DNA from: Candidatus Symbiopectobacterium sp. NZEC151
Lineage (GTDB): Bacteria; Pseudomonadota; Gammaproteobacteria; Enterobacterales; Enterobacteriaceae
Direction: 5' to 3'
Length of the DNA stretch: 64,000 nucleotides
Assembly: GCF_025962655.1 (NCBI RefSeq)
Contig: NZ_JAGFPE010000001.1
Span: 124,001-188,000, forward strand
The notes below the pieces were generated by a model. That model had not been told where the DNA came from. It made no database searches and saw only the letters and a list, made by a program, of their open reading frames with translations. A program made the translations under genes and the position numbers. Shown in pieces: positions 48,522 to 57,403 of the stretch (its first letter is position 1; each line of letters starts with the position of its first letter).

Positions 48522-48549
48522 GCAATCACCTTGGTGTAGTAGAAAATGG

Positions 48550-50019
48550 TCATGAGTAAATGTGTTCTCGCACGGTGCGGCTTTTTACCGCCTGTGCCTG
48601 ATACAGCGCCACGTTGTCCGGCTGCGGCGAGAAGCGCCATGTGTGTTGATGGCGGGCAATCTGTTGGTGGGCTTGCGCGTAGCTGCGGTAGTGTTGCAGC
48701 GTGACCACCGCAGAGATCCAGGCACCCGCCGCCGTGGCGTTATCCTCGAGTGCCACCACCGGGCGGTTGTAAATATCTGCCTGAATCTGGTTGAAGGTGC
48801 CGAATTGGGTGATGCCACCCGCGGTGTAGATATCGGTTATTTCCCCCACCAGCGGGGCGATGCCCTGAATCTGGTGATGAAGTTCATGGGCAATTCCTTC
48901 CAGAATGGCGCGGGCGAAATCCCCCCGTGTGTGGTGCAAGGCGATGTCATAAAAGAACGCTTTTGCTTCACCGGGCGATTGCTGGACGAGCTTCCCTTTG
49001 AAAAAAGGCGACAGCACCAGCCCGTATCCGCCGGGCGAGGCGGCGCTGACTTCCTGGTTGATGGTGTGATAGTCGCCGTCAGCCTGATAGAACGTGCGGT
49101 TGAACCAGTCGTAAGCGCAACTGGCGGAGAGCAACGCGCCTTCAATCACGATGTTGCCCGGCAGGGCAGCGTGGTTGTAGGCAAAATGGCCGTCGAGTGG
49201 TGCAGTGCTTAGCGTTGCGGCCATGCCCATGACGTAGGCACCGGTGCCGACATTGACGATCACCCGGTCTGAAGCGAACTGCCCCATGCCCAAGGCGCAG
49301 CACTGCTGATCGCCACCGGCGCTGATCACCGGAATGCCCGCCGGCAGACCGACCTGCGCGGCGATCGACGGTTGCAGTGCACCGACCACGCTGCCGGGAG
49401 GGAGCAAGGTGCAGAGCTTGTCCTTATCGAGCTCGAACAGCGCCAATAAGCTGTCATCCCACTGCCGGGTGCGCAGGTTAAACAGGTTGGTGCGTGACGC
49501 CAGCGAATAGTCGGTACAAAAACGGCCGGTCAGCCTGTGTAGCAGGAAGTCGTGGATGCCGACCAACTTTGCGGCGCGGTGATACAGTGCCGTTTGGTTT
49601 TGCTTCAGCCATCGCATCTTGGCGGCGGAAAACACCGGTGAAATCGGCAGTCCGCAGCGTTGATGCACCTGAGGGGAGGCATCAGCCAGGCTGTCGCACA
49701 GCGCCTGTGAGCGCGTGTCTTGCCACATCAGCGTGGGTGACAGCGCGTTGCCTTGCGCATCGACAGCGATAATTGACGAACGCTGTGACGTCAACGCCAG
49801 CGCGTGCAGCGCCAACCCCTGAGCGGAGAGATACTGCGCCGCCGCGTGCAGCAGCACCGCCAATGCATCATGCCAACGCTGCGGATCCTGTTCCACGCGT
49901 CCGTCATCGAAATAGCGTGGCGTGGTGCTGACGGCGTGCTGAAACTGCGTGGCACCCTGTATGTCGAACAGCACCAGCTTCATCTGTGTGGTGCCGGTAT
50001 CAATTACGGCGATCGTCAT
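48550..50019 (-). CDS. FGGY-family carbohydrate kinase
   Basis: Sugar or polyol kinase of 489 residues. The ATPase-fold motifs are AVIDTGTTQMKLVLFD at the N-terminus, AGGDQQCCALGMG and VNVGTGAYVMG in the middle, and YTAGGITQFGTFNQIQAD near the end. The start at 50019 is chosen because GGGAGG lies eight bases before it; a frame 13 codons longer overlaps the previous gene. It follows the PTS IIC gene by 35 bases. A free-sugar kinase in a PTS operon is unusual: it may act on a sugar or polyol freed by the glucosidase. The substrate is unknown. Confidence 0.88.
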   Translation of the reverse strand: MTIAVIDTGTTQMKLVLFDIQGATQFQHAVSTTPRYFDDGRVEQDPQRWHDALAVLLHAAAQYLSAQGLALHALALTSQRSSIIAVDAQGNALSPTLMWQDTRSQALCDSLADASPQVHQRCGLPISPVFSAAKMRWLKQNQTALYHRAAKLVGIHDFLLHRLTGRFCTDYSLASRTNLFNLRTRQWDDSLLALFELDKDKLCTLLPPGSVVGALQPSIAAQVGLPAGIPVISAGGDQQCCALGMGQFASDRVIVNVGTGAYVMGMAATLSTAPLDGHFAYNHAALPGNIVIEGALLSASCAYDWFNRTFYQADGDYHTINQEVSAASPGGYGLVLSPFFKGKLVQQSPGEAKAFFYDIALHHTRGDFARAILEGIAHELHHQIQGIAPLVGEITDIYTAGGITQFGTFNQIQADIYNRPVVALEDNATAAGAWISAVVTLQHYRSYAQAHQQIARHQHTWRFSPQPDNVALYQAQAVKSRTVREHIYS

Positions 50020-50054
50020 CTGTGCGGCCTCCCTTGTTTCAAATCTGTCTCGGC

Positions 50055-51317
50055 TCAAGCCTGCGTGGCCTGAGTGCGCATGGTATTATCCAGCCGTTTG
50101 AAAAATGGATAGTAAATCAGCGTGTTGAGCACGATCAGAAACACCTGTAGCAGCGCAAACAGCCAACTGCCCTGGATAAAGGCGTTAGCAAACACCGGCA
50201 TACCGATCACGTTGAACACGCCAATCATGCGTGGCAGCACGTCGGTTGCGATCAGGAAATAGGCGACGGTGACGTTCAGTGCCGGGGCCAGCACGAACGG
50301 AATCGCCAGCATCGGATTAAGTACAATGGGAATACCGAAAATAATCGGCTCGTTGATGCACAGGAACGAGGTTGGCAACGCCATACGGCCTAACTTCTTC
50401 AACCCTTCACTTTTGGCTTTGAAGGCCATCAACAGGTTCAGACCCAGCGTGGAGCCACTGCCACCCAGACTGGCCCAGATGCCCCAGAAGGCATAGCCGA
50501 CAATGTGCGGCAGCGGATCGCCATTTTGAAACGCGGTCAGGTTTTCCAGATCCATCGCCAGATAAAGCGGTTTCCAGATAGTGCCGGTGACCATCGGACC
50601 GTGAATGCCAAACAGCCACAGCACGTGCGCTACCACCACAAATGTGATCATACCGCTGTAAGAGCCGGTGATGCCGAGTAAGGGCTGCTGGATAATAAAG
50701 TAAATGTAGGCGTGCAAGCTGCCGGCGGAGGTCAGTTTGAACAGGGCCGCAATGGTGGCAAAAATAATGACGTTGATGATGGCGGGGATCAGGCCGTTAA
50801 AGGTCTCCGCGACCACTGGAGGGACGTTGTCGCCCATACGTATGGTGAGCTGGCGATCGACAACAAAGGAATAGATTTTATTCACCAGCAGGGCAACCAT
50901 AATCGCCACAAACAGCCCGCCCGCCCCGAGATATTTAAACGGCATGACCTCCGCGCCATCCACTATCGTCACCGGACTGGTGATCAGAAAGCACATGATA
51001 GCAATCGAGCTGACCACCATTTCATTATGGCCCAGCGAGCCTGCCAGTTTATAAGCAATAAAGAAACACACGTAAATCGACATTATTTTTAACGTCACGC
51101 TGGCGGGTAATGCAATCGCCTGCTGTAATCCGTGTGCCTTAATAAAAGCCAAATAACTGTCAATCGGCAGATTCGCCAATAGCGTGGAAAATGCCCCGAT
51201 AATAAATACTGGAAGTGCAGCGGTAAAACCGTTGGAAATTGACATCAAATATTTGTTGCTTTGCATGTGCGAGGCGGCTAATTGCAGCCCGGACATGGCA
51301 TTTTGTAGGTTAGCCAT
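50055..51317 (-). CDS. PTS EIIC, lactose/cellobiose family
   Basis: Membrane channel of a phosphotransferase system, 420 residues and about ten helices. The family marks are LCINEPIIFGIPIVLNP and FGIHGP, and the chain starts NKYLMSISNGFTAALPVFIIGAF. AAGGA precedes the start. It works with the separate IIA and IIB encoded upstream of the regulator. The substrate is probably cellobiose or another beta-glucoside. Confidence 0.9.
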   Translation of the reverse strand: MANLQNAMSGLQLAASHMQSNKYLMSISNGFTAALPVFIIGAFSTLLANLPIDSYLAFIKAHGLQQAIALPASVTLKIMSIYVCFFIAYKLAGSLGHNEMVVSSIAIMCFLITSPVTIVDGAEVMPFKYLGAGGLFVAIMVALLVNKIYSFVVDRQLTIRMGDNVPPVVAETFNGLIPAIINVIIFATIAALFKLTSAGSLHAYIYFIIQQPLLGITGSYSGMITFVVVAHVLWLFGIHGPMVTGTIWKPLYLAMDLENLTAFQNGDPLPHIVGYAFWGIWASLGGSGSTLGLNLLMAFKAKSEGLKKLGRMALPTSFLCINEPIIFGIPIVLNPMLAIPFVLAPALNVTVAYFLIATDVLPRMIGVFNVIGMPVFANAFIQGSWLFALLQVFLIVLNTLIYYPFFKRLDNTMRTQATQA

Positions 51318-51423
51318 CTTTCTTTCCTTTATAATTATACGTACCGGATAGAAAATTTTTGGTATAGAACGCCCGGCAACGTGACTCGCCTGGTCGATGC
51401 TTTATATATTTTCTACACATTCA

Positions 51424-54153
51424 TTATGGATATGCGTTAATAACCTCTTTTGTTGATTGACTGATGTCCTGTGAAATAAAAAAACGGCAAAGGGTACATA
51501 TTTCGTCTTCACTGATGTTCAGCGAAAACGCCTGTTCAATGGCGACCAGCTCGTGACGAATAAGACGAATCATCGCGTCATGCTGTTGTAGGTAACGCAC
51601 CTTGTCGGGAAAGTCGCTATGGGTTGGCCCCTCCAGCAAACGATCGAGCAGGCACGCCAGATGCATGGTCAGCCCGATAAGCATATTGGAAGAGAGTGTT
51701 ATCCCCAGCGCCGCAGACACGCGCGCGTTAAACCCTTTGATGGCAAGCAGCGCCGTATCGGGTTTCACATGCTGCAAAATCTGTGTCAGCGTTTCGGCTA
51801 CCAGCAGATAGGTAGATTCTCGCTCGATCAGCCGATCCAACGCCGTCACGCCGTCGTAGTACAGCACATCGGCCAGATCGAACTGGGTGAGCGCCGTGGC
51901 GAGGGGGAACGGGCTGACCAGCGCAACCAGCGTATAGCGTTGGCCCAGTACGGCCAGTTCCTGATTGAGCTGGGCATCGTTATCAAAACGCTGCGAGAGC
52001 ACGGCGACGCGCTGCATACGACTCGATAGCGCCTGTGACAGGCGGTTTTCCAATACTTTTGCCGTGCCTTCTCCGGTGGTGCAGATCATCACGATGGCCA
52101 GTTTCTTCTCGGCGGCGGCGGGCACGCGGGCGGGTGCTGGCTCTCGATCGCGCGGCACTTCCTGTTCAAGCAACTGGTTAACCATCAGCACGTTATGGTA
52201 CACCTCCTGTAACGGTAGGCCGTTCATGGCGCTCTGGATCGCCTCGACAATGTGCATGGTGCTGATTAACTGTATGGTACGCGTTGCCACATCGCAGTGT
52301 TGCGCCAGGGCGGCACCAAAGGTAGTCAGTGAGCCCATATCGACCAGCAACAGCACTTCCGACACGCCTTCGCTGGCCTGAATGTGACGAATAATCCGCT
52401 CCAGCACCAACTGCGCCTTTTCGTACAGAGGAACGTTAAAACCCACCGCATAATTGACCCCGAGCAGCTCGTTGGCGGTGGCAACCAGCGCGCTGGCGGT
52501 GTCTATCCCATGCGCCACCACGATCACCTTGACATCGGTCTGTCGCTGCTCCAGATCCCGTTCGCTGTAGACAAAGAACATGGCGAGAAATCCCGCTTCA
52601 TCGATGGGCAGCGTGATTTCCATCACTCGCTCTATCATGCGCAGGCAATCCAGCGCCGCATTGAAAGCCTCCGGGTGACCGGTGCGAATACGGTTTAGCT
52701 GCGGATGGACAATGCTTTTGTTGCGACGCACGCGATCGAGCGCATTTTCAATATGGGTAGCCAAACCGTAATAGACTTTATTGTCCAGCGTGCGCTGCAA
52801 TTTCCCTTCGGCATAGCGGATGATCTCTTCGGTCAGGCGCAGCACCGCTGCCGTGACCAGATTCTCCAGACGACGCGTATCATATTTGCCCTGATAGCGG
52901 CTAATCCGAGTTTGGAAGTAGTCCGCGATATCTTTCTCAATCTCCTCTTCCAGGGTATTGCCATCAATCCCCTGGCTGCGCAGTTCCGACATGCGCAGAT
53001 TAAGCATGTCGTAAATGTCGTTGAGCGCATCGTCTTCAAACAGCGGCGTGTTGCTGGTGCCAGAGAAGGTGACGCTCTTCTTGTTGATGCCAATAATGGT
53101 GTTCCAGATTTGGCGATGCTCAAGATGGGTATACAGCGCCTGACTGACGTGGTTAGGCAGCGTTCGACTGTTGATGGCGAAGCTGGTTTTTTTGCCGGTC
53201 ATGAATTCCGCATACGCGCCCGCACAGGCGAAACGAATATCCGCTTTGAGCTGACCAATGTTGTTCGGGCAGTCATAGCTCAGCAGGGCGCGCAGGGCAT
53301 TTACGGAAACGCTGATACTCTCCTGCAAATGCGCCGCTTCCTGATTGAAAAAAAACTGGATCAGCGCAAAACGTTCCTGAAAGGTGCGTTTTCGCAAGGC
53401 AGGTAAATGGATAACCATCGGAAAACGGCGGGTAAAGGTACGTAACAGGCTGGAGTCCGGCTCTTCCGTGGTGGCGGAAAAAATGCGCACGCTGGCGGTG
53501 CGTTCGACCTGCGTTTCCCCTAAACGGCGGAAAATTCCCTTATCGATAAAGGTGAAAAAGATTTCCTGTCCTTCTGGCGGCAAGCGGTGCACTTCATCCA
53601 AAAATAGCACCCCGTGATTCGCCTTTTCCAGCAGGCCAACCTTATCTTCATCGGCACCGGTATAAGCCCCTTTTTTACAACCAAACAACTGCGCCAGCAG
53701 CAGTTGCGGATTGTTGGCATAATCGGCGCAGTTAAAAATCACAAACGGAGCCTGTGCCGGCAGTTTGCCGATGGCTTTGGCATACTGGTACATCAGCTCG
53801 GCAAACAGGGATTTTCCCACGCCGGTTTCACCCAGAATCAGCATATTCATCCCGTTGGGGGGATAGAACACCGCCGCCTTGGCCTGCTCTATCGCCGGAA
53901 ACAGACTGGCGTTGCTGCCGATAAACTGCGCGAATTCGCCTTCACTGCTGCGGGCCAGGGTTCCTGGGTTGATAGCCTGAAACAGAACGGGTTTACCTTT
54001 GATTTTGACCGCTTTTCCTTGCGCGACCAGGCTGTTCAGATCGTTGCTGACATTGGCTCTGGCATAGCCAAGCGCCTCCGCCAACTGCGGGGCGGAGATG
54101 CCAGATTCGACGCTAAGCGCCTTCAATTTGTCATAGACGATGTCGATCCGCAT
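51424..54153 (-). CDS. LevR-type sigma-54 activator with PTS regulation domains
   Basis: Large activator of about 909 residues: N-terminal helix-turn-helix (ISAPQLAEALGYARANVSNDLN), AAA+ domain with Walker A GETGVGKS (about 110) and the sigma-54 loop GAYTGA (about 164, the usual form being GAFTGA), PRD1 (about 440-540), an EIIA-mannose-like domain (VIVVAHGIDTASALVATA), an EIIB-like domain and C-terminal PRD2. PTS phosphorylation of PRD histidines would tune it. The start at 54153 has AGGAG nine bases before it. It lies within the PTS operon and should activate the sigma-54 promoter at 55026-55043. Confidence 0.9.
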   Translation of the reverse strand: MRIDIVYDKLKALSVESGISAPQLAEALGYARANVSNDLNSLVAQGKAVKIKGKPVLFQAINPGTLARSSEGEFAQFIGSNASLFPAIEQAKAAVFYPPNGMNMLILGETGVGKSLFAELMYQYAKAIGKLPAQAPFVIFNCADYANNPQLLLAQLFGCKKGAYTGADEDKVGLLEKANHGVLFLDEVHRLPPEGQEIFFTFIDKGIFRRLGETQVERTASVRIFSATTEEPDSSLLRTFTRRFPMVIHLPALRKRTFQERFALIQFFFNQEAAHLQESISVSVNALRALLSYDCPNNIGQLKADIRFACAGAYAEFMTGKKTSFAINSRTLPNHVSQALYTHLEHRQIWNTIIGINKKSVTFSGTSNTPLFEDDALNDIYDMLNLRMSELRSQGIDGNTLEEEIEKDIADYFQTRISRYQGKYDTRRLENLVTAAVLRLTEEIIRYAEGKLQRTLDNKVYYGLATHIENALDRVRRNKSIVHPQLNRIRTGHPEAFNAALDCLRMIERVMEITLPIDEAGFLAMFFVYSERDLEQRQTDVKVIVVAHGIDTASALVATANELLGVNYAVGFNVPLYEKAQLVLERIIRHIQASEGVSEVLLLVDMGSLTTFGAALAQHCDVATRTIQLISTMHIVEAIQSAMNGLPLQEVYHNVLMVNQLLEQEVPRDREPAPARVPAAAEKKLAIVMICTTGEGTAKVLENRLSQALSSRMQRVAVLSQRFDNDAQLNQELAVLGQRYTLVALVSPFPLATALTQFDLADVLYYDGVTALDRLIERESTYLLVAETLTQILQHVKPDTALLAIKGFNARVSAALGITLSSNMLIGLTMHLACLLDRLLEGPTHSDFPDKVRYLQQHDAMIRLIRHELVAIEQAFSLNISEDEICTLCRFFISQDISQSTKEVINAYP

Positions 54154-54287
54154 GCTCTGGTGCTCCTGATCCATTTGCGCAAAATAGTGCTGGTGCAAGG
54201 ACTATCATTAGCCTGAGAACTATCTGCTGCCAATATACCGAGTGACGCACGGCGCGGCGAAACAATGCGCCAGTAATAACTACATGC

Positions 54288-54581
54288 TCACAAATTACGG
54301 GCGAATTCGAGTACCTTTCCACCGTTCATTGAGCCGTAATCCACGGCGTTAATCACCGCTATTTTCAAATTTGGGTAGCGGCTTTTCATCGTGCCTTCAA
54401 TAAAACTCACCTGCGGCCCGATCAGTAAGACGTCGGTTTTGTCGGCGAAGTTTTTAAAATTGCTTTCGGAGGTTGCGTTAATTTCAACATCGAGCGCTTG
54501 TTTGACGGCATCCTCACGCATTCTTTTTACCAGCATGCCCGTGGAAAAACCGCCCATACAAACCAGCGTAATATGCAACAT
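54288..54581 (-). CDS. PTS EIIB, lactose/cellobiose family
   Basis: Cytoplasmic phosphocarrier of 97 residues. The phosphorylated cysteine is Cys8 in LVCMGGFSTGMLV. It passes phosphate from IIA to the sugar in IIC. GGAG precedes the start. The end of the gene lies 134 bases before the regulator gene start. Confidence 0.9.
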   Translation of the reverse strand: MLHITLVCMGGFSTGMLVKRMREDAVKQALDVEINATSESNFKNFADKTDVLLIGPQVSFIEGTMKSRYPNLKIAVINAVDYGSMNGGKVLEFARNL

Positions 54582-54596
54582 GGCCTACTCCTTGTT

Positions 54597-54968
54597 TCAA
54601 TAATGTGCCTGGGTAAGTGAGAGTGCTTGCACCTGTTTGCTTAATTCAGCCATGTGCTGGTAGCAAGCCACCTGCTGCCGGGCCAAATCTTTCACCGTGA
54701 TGGCGTTCATCAAATGATCCTGAGCGTGCACCATCAGCAGCGTGACGGGGTGATGCACACCGCGCGCTTCATCTTCTATCAGGTTAGTTTGTGCCTGATG
54801 AGCAACACGCAACGCCTCGGTGGCTTGTTCCAACAACTCCTGTGCAGGAGCAAACTCCTGACGTGCCGCGCACTCAATGGCCTTGATGGCATGGCTTCTC
54901 GCCTGACCTGCGTTGACAATGATGTTAATCACCAACTCCTCAAAATCGCTATCCACCTGCTCGTTCAT
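54597..54968 (-). CDS. PTS EIIA, lactose/cellobiose family
   Basis: Helical phosphocarrier of 123 residues. The active-site His is in LLMVHAQDHLM, the signature of LacF/ChbA-type IIA proteins. The start at 54968 is chosen because GGAG lies nine bases before it; a frame nine codons longer has none. First gene of the operon, under the sigma-54 promoter about 60 bases upstream. Confidence 0.9.
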   Translation of the reverse strand: MNEQVDSDFEELVINIIVNAGQARSHAIKAIECAARQEFAPAQELLEQATEALRVAHQAQTNLIEDEARGVHHPVTLLMVHAQDHLMNAITVKDLARQQVACYQHMAELSKQVQALSLTQAHY

Positions 54969-55025
54969 CACTACCAGCTCCTTAAATGATGACAATCACT
55001 GCTCTGTTTTTCACTGACAAGGTAT

Positions 55026-55043
55026 AAGCAATAACGATGCCAA
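55026..55043 (-). promoter_or_regulatory. Sigma-54 promoter of the PTS operon
   Basis: The minus strand reads TCTTGGCATCGTTATTGC and continues TTAT, with GG and GC ten bases apart: an almost ideal -24/-12 element. Transcription should start near 55016, about 50 bases before the IIA gene. The LevR-type protein is the expected activator. Confidence 0.85.
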
Positions 55044-55215
55044 GAAAATAAAATGATTATTTTCAATGTATTAAATGGTGTTTTGGCAAACTGTATCGAT
55101 CTGTTTTACCCACAGCGCGTTATTGGCAATCGGGATAACGGGGTGAAATACGACACCCAGAAGGGCAGAAGCGGAGGACGTGCTCGCACAGGGGGAGAAC
55201 GGCGCGAGTGTCTAG

Positions 55216-55244
55216 CCAGCGCGTCTTAACATAAGACGCGCTGG
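55216..55244. repeat. Long hairpin after the serine hydrolase gene
   Basis: CCAGCGCGTCTTA and TAAGACGCGCTGG form a perfect 13-base stem with a three-base loop. There is no T-run after it on the minus strand, so it is a possible, not certain, terminator. Confidence 0.5.
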
Positions 55245-55255
55245 TGGCGTAGGGT

Positions 55256-56677
55256 TTAGACTTTGTCGAATCGTGTTAACGCGAACACTTTATTGCCCGG
55301 CTGACGCGGTAGAATAATACGCACAAAATGGGTGGAGTTGCGCTTAAACCATCGAGTTGCTGATTCATCTTCGTAATGAATGGGAATCTGCATCTCTGCG
55401 CCCAGTTTTAAGTTAGAAAAATAACTGATGTTTTTACCTGGCGCAGCAGCAGAAATCGAGAGGAAAAGTATTGGTTTGTCGCGCTTGGGTAACAATGGAT
55501 AATAACCTTCTACCAAGTCAGTTCGATCGAAATAAATGTTTCTTCGCGCTGCATTTTGCAAATTGACGTGAACGCCCTGAATGACTGAAGAGTGAAAGTA
55601 AACATTGGCCGAATCACTTTGTTTATTGGTATTGGAAAAAAACTCCAAAAAATAATCCGTTACCGGTTGATCCTGATCGTCAGTAACGTAAAAGTTTGCC
55701 TGCAAATATTGATGGTAATAGTCGGCGTTTTCTTTTCTTTCCGCTGTTTTTTCACTGAATGCCTGCCACTCTAGTTGAATTTTCAGGTATTGGTCAAATG
55801 CGTCGCAGGCCAGCGCCTCTAATATAAACGTGCCCAATTGCGCTTTTTCTTCTGGTGTTTCTTCAATATCGTCCTGATTGCTTTTATCTGCTCTGTCAGG
55901 ATCAATGACAGAGCCGTGGGTTCGGGTAGGTAATACGGCAAGCGGTATGGAAAAACCATCAAGCCGTGATTGCCAACAAGTGACGGCTTTATCAATGTCA
56001 CTTTCCCGGAAATCAATCGTGATTCCTTGGGTATTCAAATTGGCGGCACAAACTCTTACTGTGCCGTCAGCGCCATCTTCATTGACGATTTGGCGTAATA
56101 GGGAGGTATAAGGATGGGTGCCCACAATTACAAACGGCCAGACTTTATCTTCACCGTAATAGCGTGCCGTGTCGTCAGAATCGGGGCCAATGAGCATGTC
56201 GCGCTGGGCTAATTCCCACTGGTAGGGTGAGCTCAGTTCAAGATCGTTAAGGATACCTTGCCCGGTATGAAACCAGTTGTTATAGCCCTTGACGATACGC
56301 CCCAGCATACTCTTGCCCGTTGCTGCCAGTTTGGATCCATAATTGGCGGGGGCGAGCATAATAAAACGTTTCATCGGACAGGCTTCGGCTTTACCACGGT
56401 AGTGTGAGGTGAGCCATTCACGCGTTACCAGTCCCCCGGTACTGTGAACAATAACGTCGAATAAGGGGGGCAACTCTGCTTTTTCCATCATGTCATCGAT
56501 GACTTGCCCCATCTTTTTGCCGACATCGGCCACACGCACATCGTCATCCAGTGATATATAGTCTCCTAACCATAACTCGGTGGCTGCATAGTTATTTTTT
56601 CGTAAGAATTCAGCCAAAGCATAAAATGATTTAGAGGTGTCACTCCACCCATGAATAATTAACACATGTTTTTTCAT
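55256..56677 (-). CDS. Alpha/beta serine hydrolase, lipase-like, unknown role
   Basis: 473 residues. The first 260 have a lipase-type alpha/beta hydrolase core: HGWSDTSKSF oxyanion segment, nucleophile Ser79 in VHSTGG, a likely acid in the DGADGTV segment (about 202-207), and His254 in RTHGS. The remaining 200 residues form a separate domain, probably beta-rich, with no motif I recognise. There is no signal peptide. It is preceded by a membrane protein gene on the same strand. It might be a secreted lipase-type toxin, a defence enzyme or a plain lipase; none is shown. Confidence 0.7.
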   Translation of the reverse strand: MKKHVLIIHGWSDTSKSFYALAEFLRKNNYAATELWLGDYISLDDDVRVADVGKKMGQVIDDMMEKAELPPLFDVIVHSTGGLVTREWLTSHYRGKAEACPMKRFIMLAPANYGSKLAATGKSMLGRIVKGYNNWFHTGQGILNDLELSSPYQWELAQRDMLIGPDSDDTARYYGEDKVWPFVIVGTHPYTSLLRQIVNEDGADGTVRVCAANLNTQGITIDFRESDIDKAVTCWQSRLDGFSIPLAVLPTRTHGSVIDPDRADKSNQDDIEETPEEKAQLGTFILEALACDAFDQYLKIQLEWQAFSEKTAERKENADYYHQYLQANFYVTDDQDQPVTDYFLEFFSNTNKQSDSANVYFHSSVIQGVHVNLQNAARRNIYFDRTDLVEGYYPLLPKRDKPILFLSISAAAPGKNISYFSNLKLGAEMQIPIHYEDESATRWFKRNSTHFVRIILPRQPGNKVFALTRFDKV

Positions 56678-56720
56678 TGAGGTATCTCCTCGATTGTGTG
56701 TGTAAGTCTGAAGTGAATTT

Positions 56721-57158
56721 TTATTGAAATAAAAAGAAGGTTATTATTTTATTATCAGTGGGTTCGGGACTTGATTTATGTGCAAATATATGCCATAGCA
56801 CGATAATGTCGACGGCTACATGTAAAAGCAACGTGAGCGTATATCGGAATTTAAAGCCATCTTCAGCAAAGGCGAGAGATAATTTTTTACTTGTGAAAGG
56901 GATATTTTGTGCTTGCAAACGGATTTCATCACGCACGCTGGCGGCCAGTCGTGTACAAGGTAATAGCACGCCTAAATTGGCAAAGAAAAAAACGGCTGCG
57001 CCCAAGGCGATCCCTATTTTTTGATCAAGAATGAGCGTCTGTTTTCCTGAAAATAACCAACCCGCTATCGCAAATATAGCGACAGACCAATATGTCCAAT
57101 AAGCATTAATACGGCTTTCAAGTCTTTCATGCAAATCAAGAAGCTCTTTAAATTCCAT
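56721..57158 (-). CDS. Small membrane protein, three helices, unknown
   Basis: 145 residues with three hydrophobic segments (YWTYWSVAIFAIAGWLF, IGIALGAAVFFFANLGVLLP and LTLLLHVAVDIIVLWHIF). The N-terminus is soluble and charged. The start at 57158 is preferred because the chain begins there without oddities; an upstream ATG at 57173 is possible and neither has a good ribosome site. It is 43 bases before the serine hydrolase gene and probably cotranscribed. Its function is unknown. An immunity or anchoring role for the hydrolase is conjecture. Confidence 0.6.
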   Translation of the reverse strand: MEFKELLDLHERLESRINAYWTYWSVAIFAIAGWLFSGKQTLILDQKIGIALGAAVFFFANLGVLLPCTRLAASVRDEIRLQAQNIPFTSKKLSLAFAEDGFKFRYTLTLLLHVAVDIIVLWHIFAHKSSPEPTDNKIITFFLFQ

Positions 57159-57322
57159 AAAGGTATGCCGCAAGATTGAACAATCTATGTTGTCAGGGGA
57201 GTCTATTCATAATGATTAATCATGAGTGATTATTTTATATTCGCTTTATTTATGATGGCTTTTTGTGATCGATATCAAAAAACGATTCTTTATATTTTTG
57301 CTTAGCGTGCAATGCTTTATTT

Positions 57323-57350
57323 CGGGTTGGGGTTTACATCTACCAACCCG
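57323..57350. terminator. Hairpin downstream of nifJ
   Basis: Stem CGGGTTGG with CCAACCCG and a 12-base loop, about 50 bases after the nifJ stop codon. There is no clear T-run. Confidence 0.4.
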
Positions 57351-57403
57351 ATAATAAGGAAAGCATTATTCCATTAGGTGTGCCAGAGATACCCGAAACT
57401 CGA

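Noticed and set aside
55216-55244. Certain terminator for the serine hydrolase gene
   Set aside because: The stem is strong, but no T-run follows on the minus strand, so it is listed only as a hairpin.
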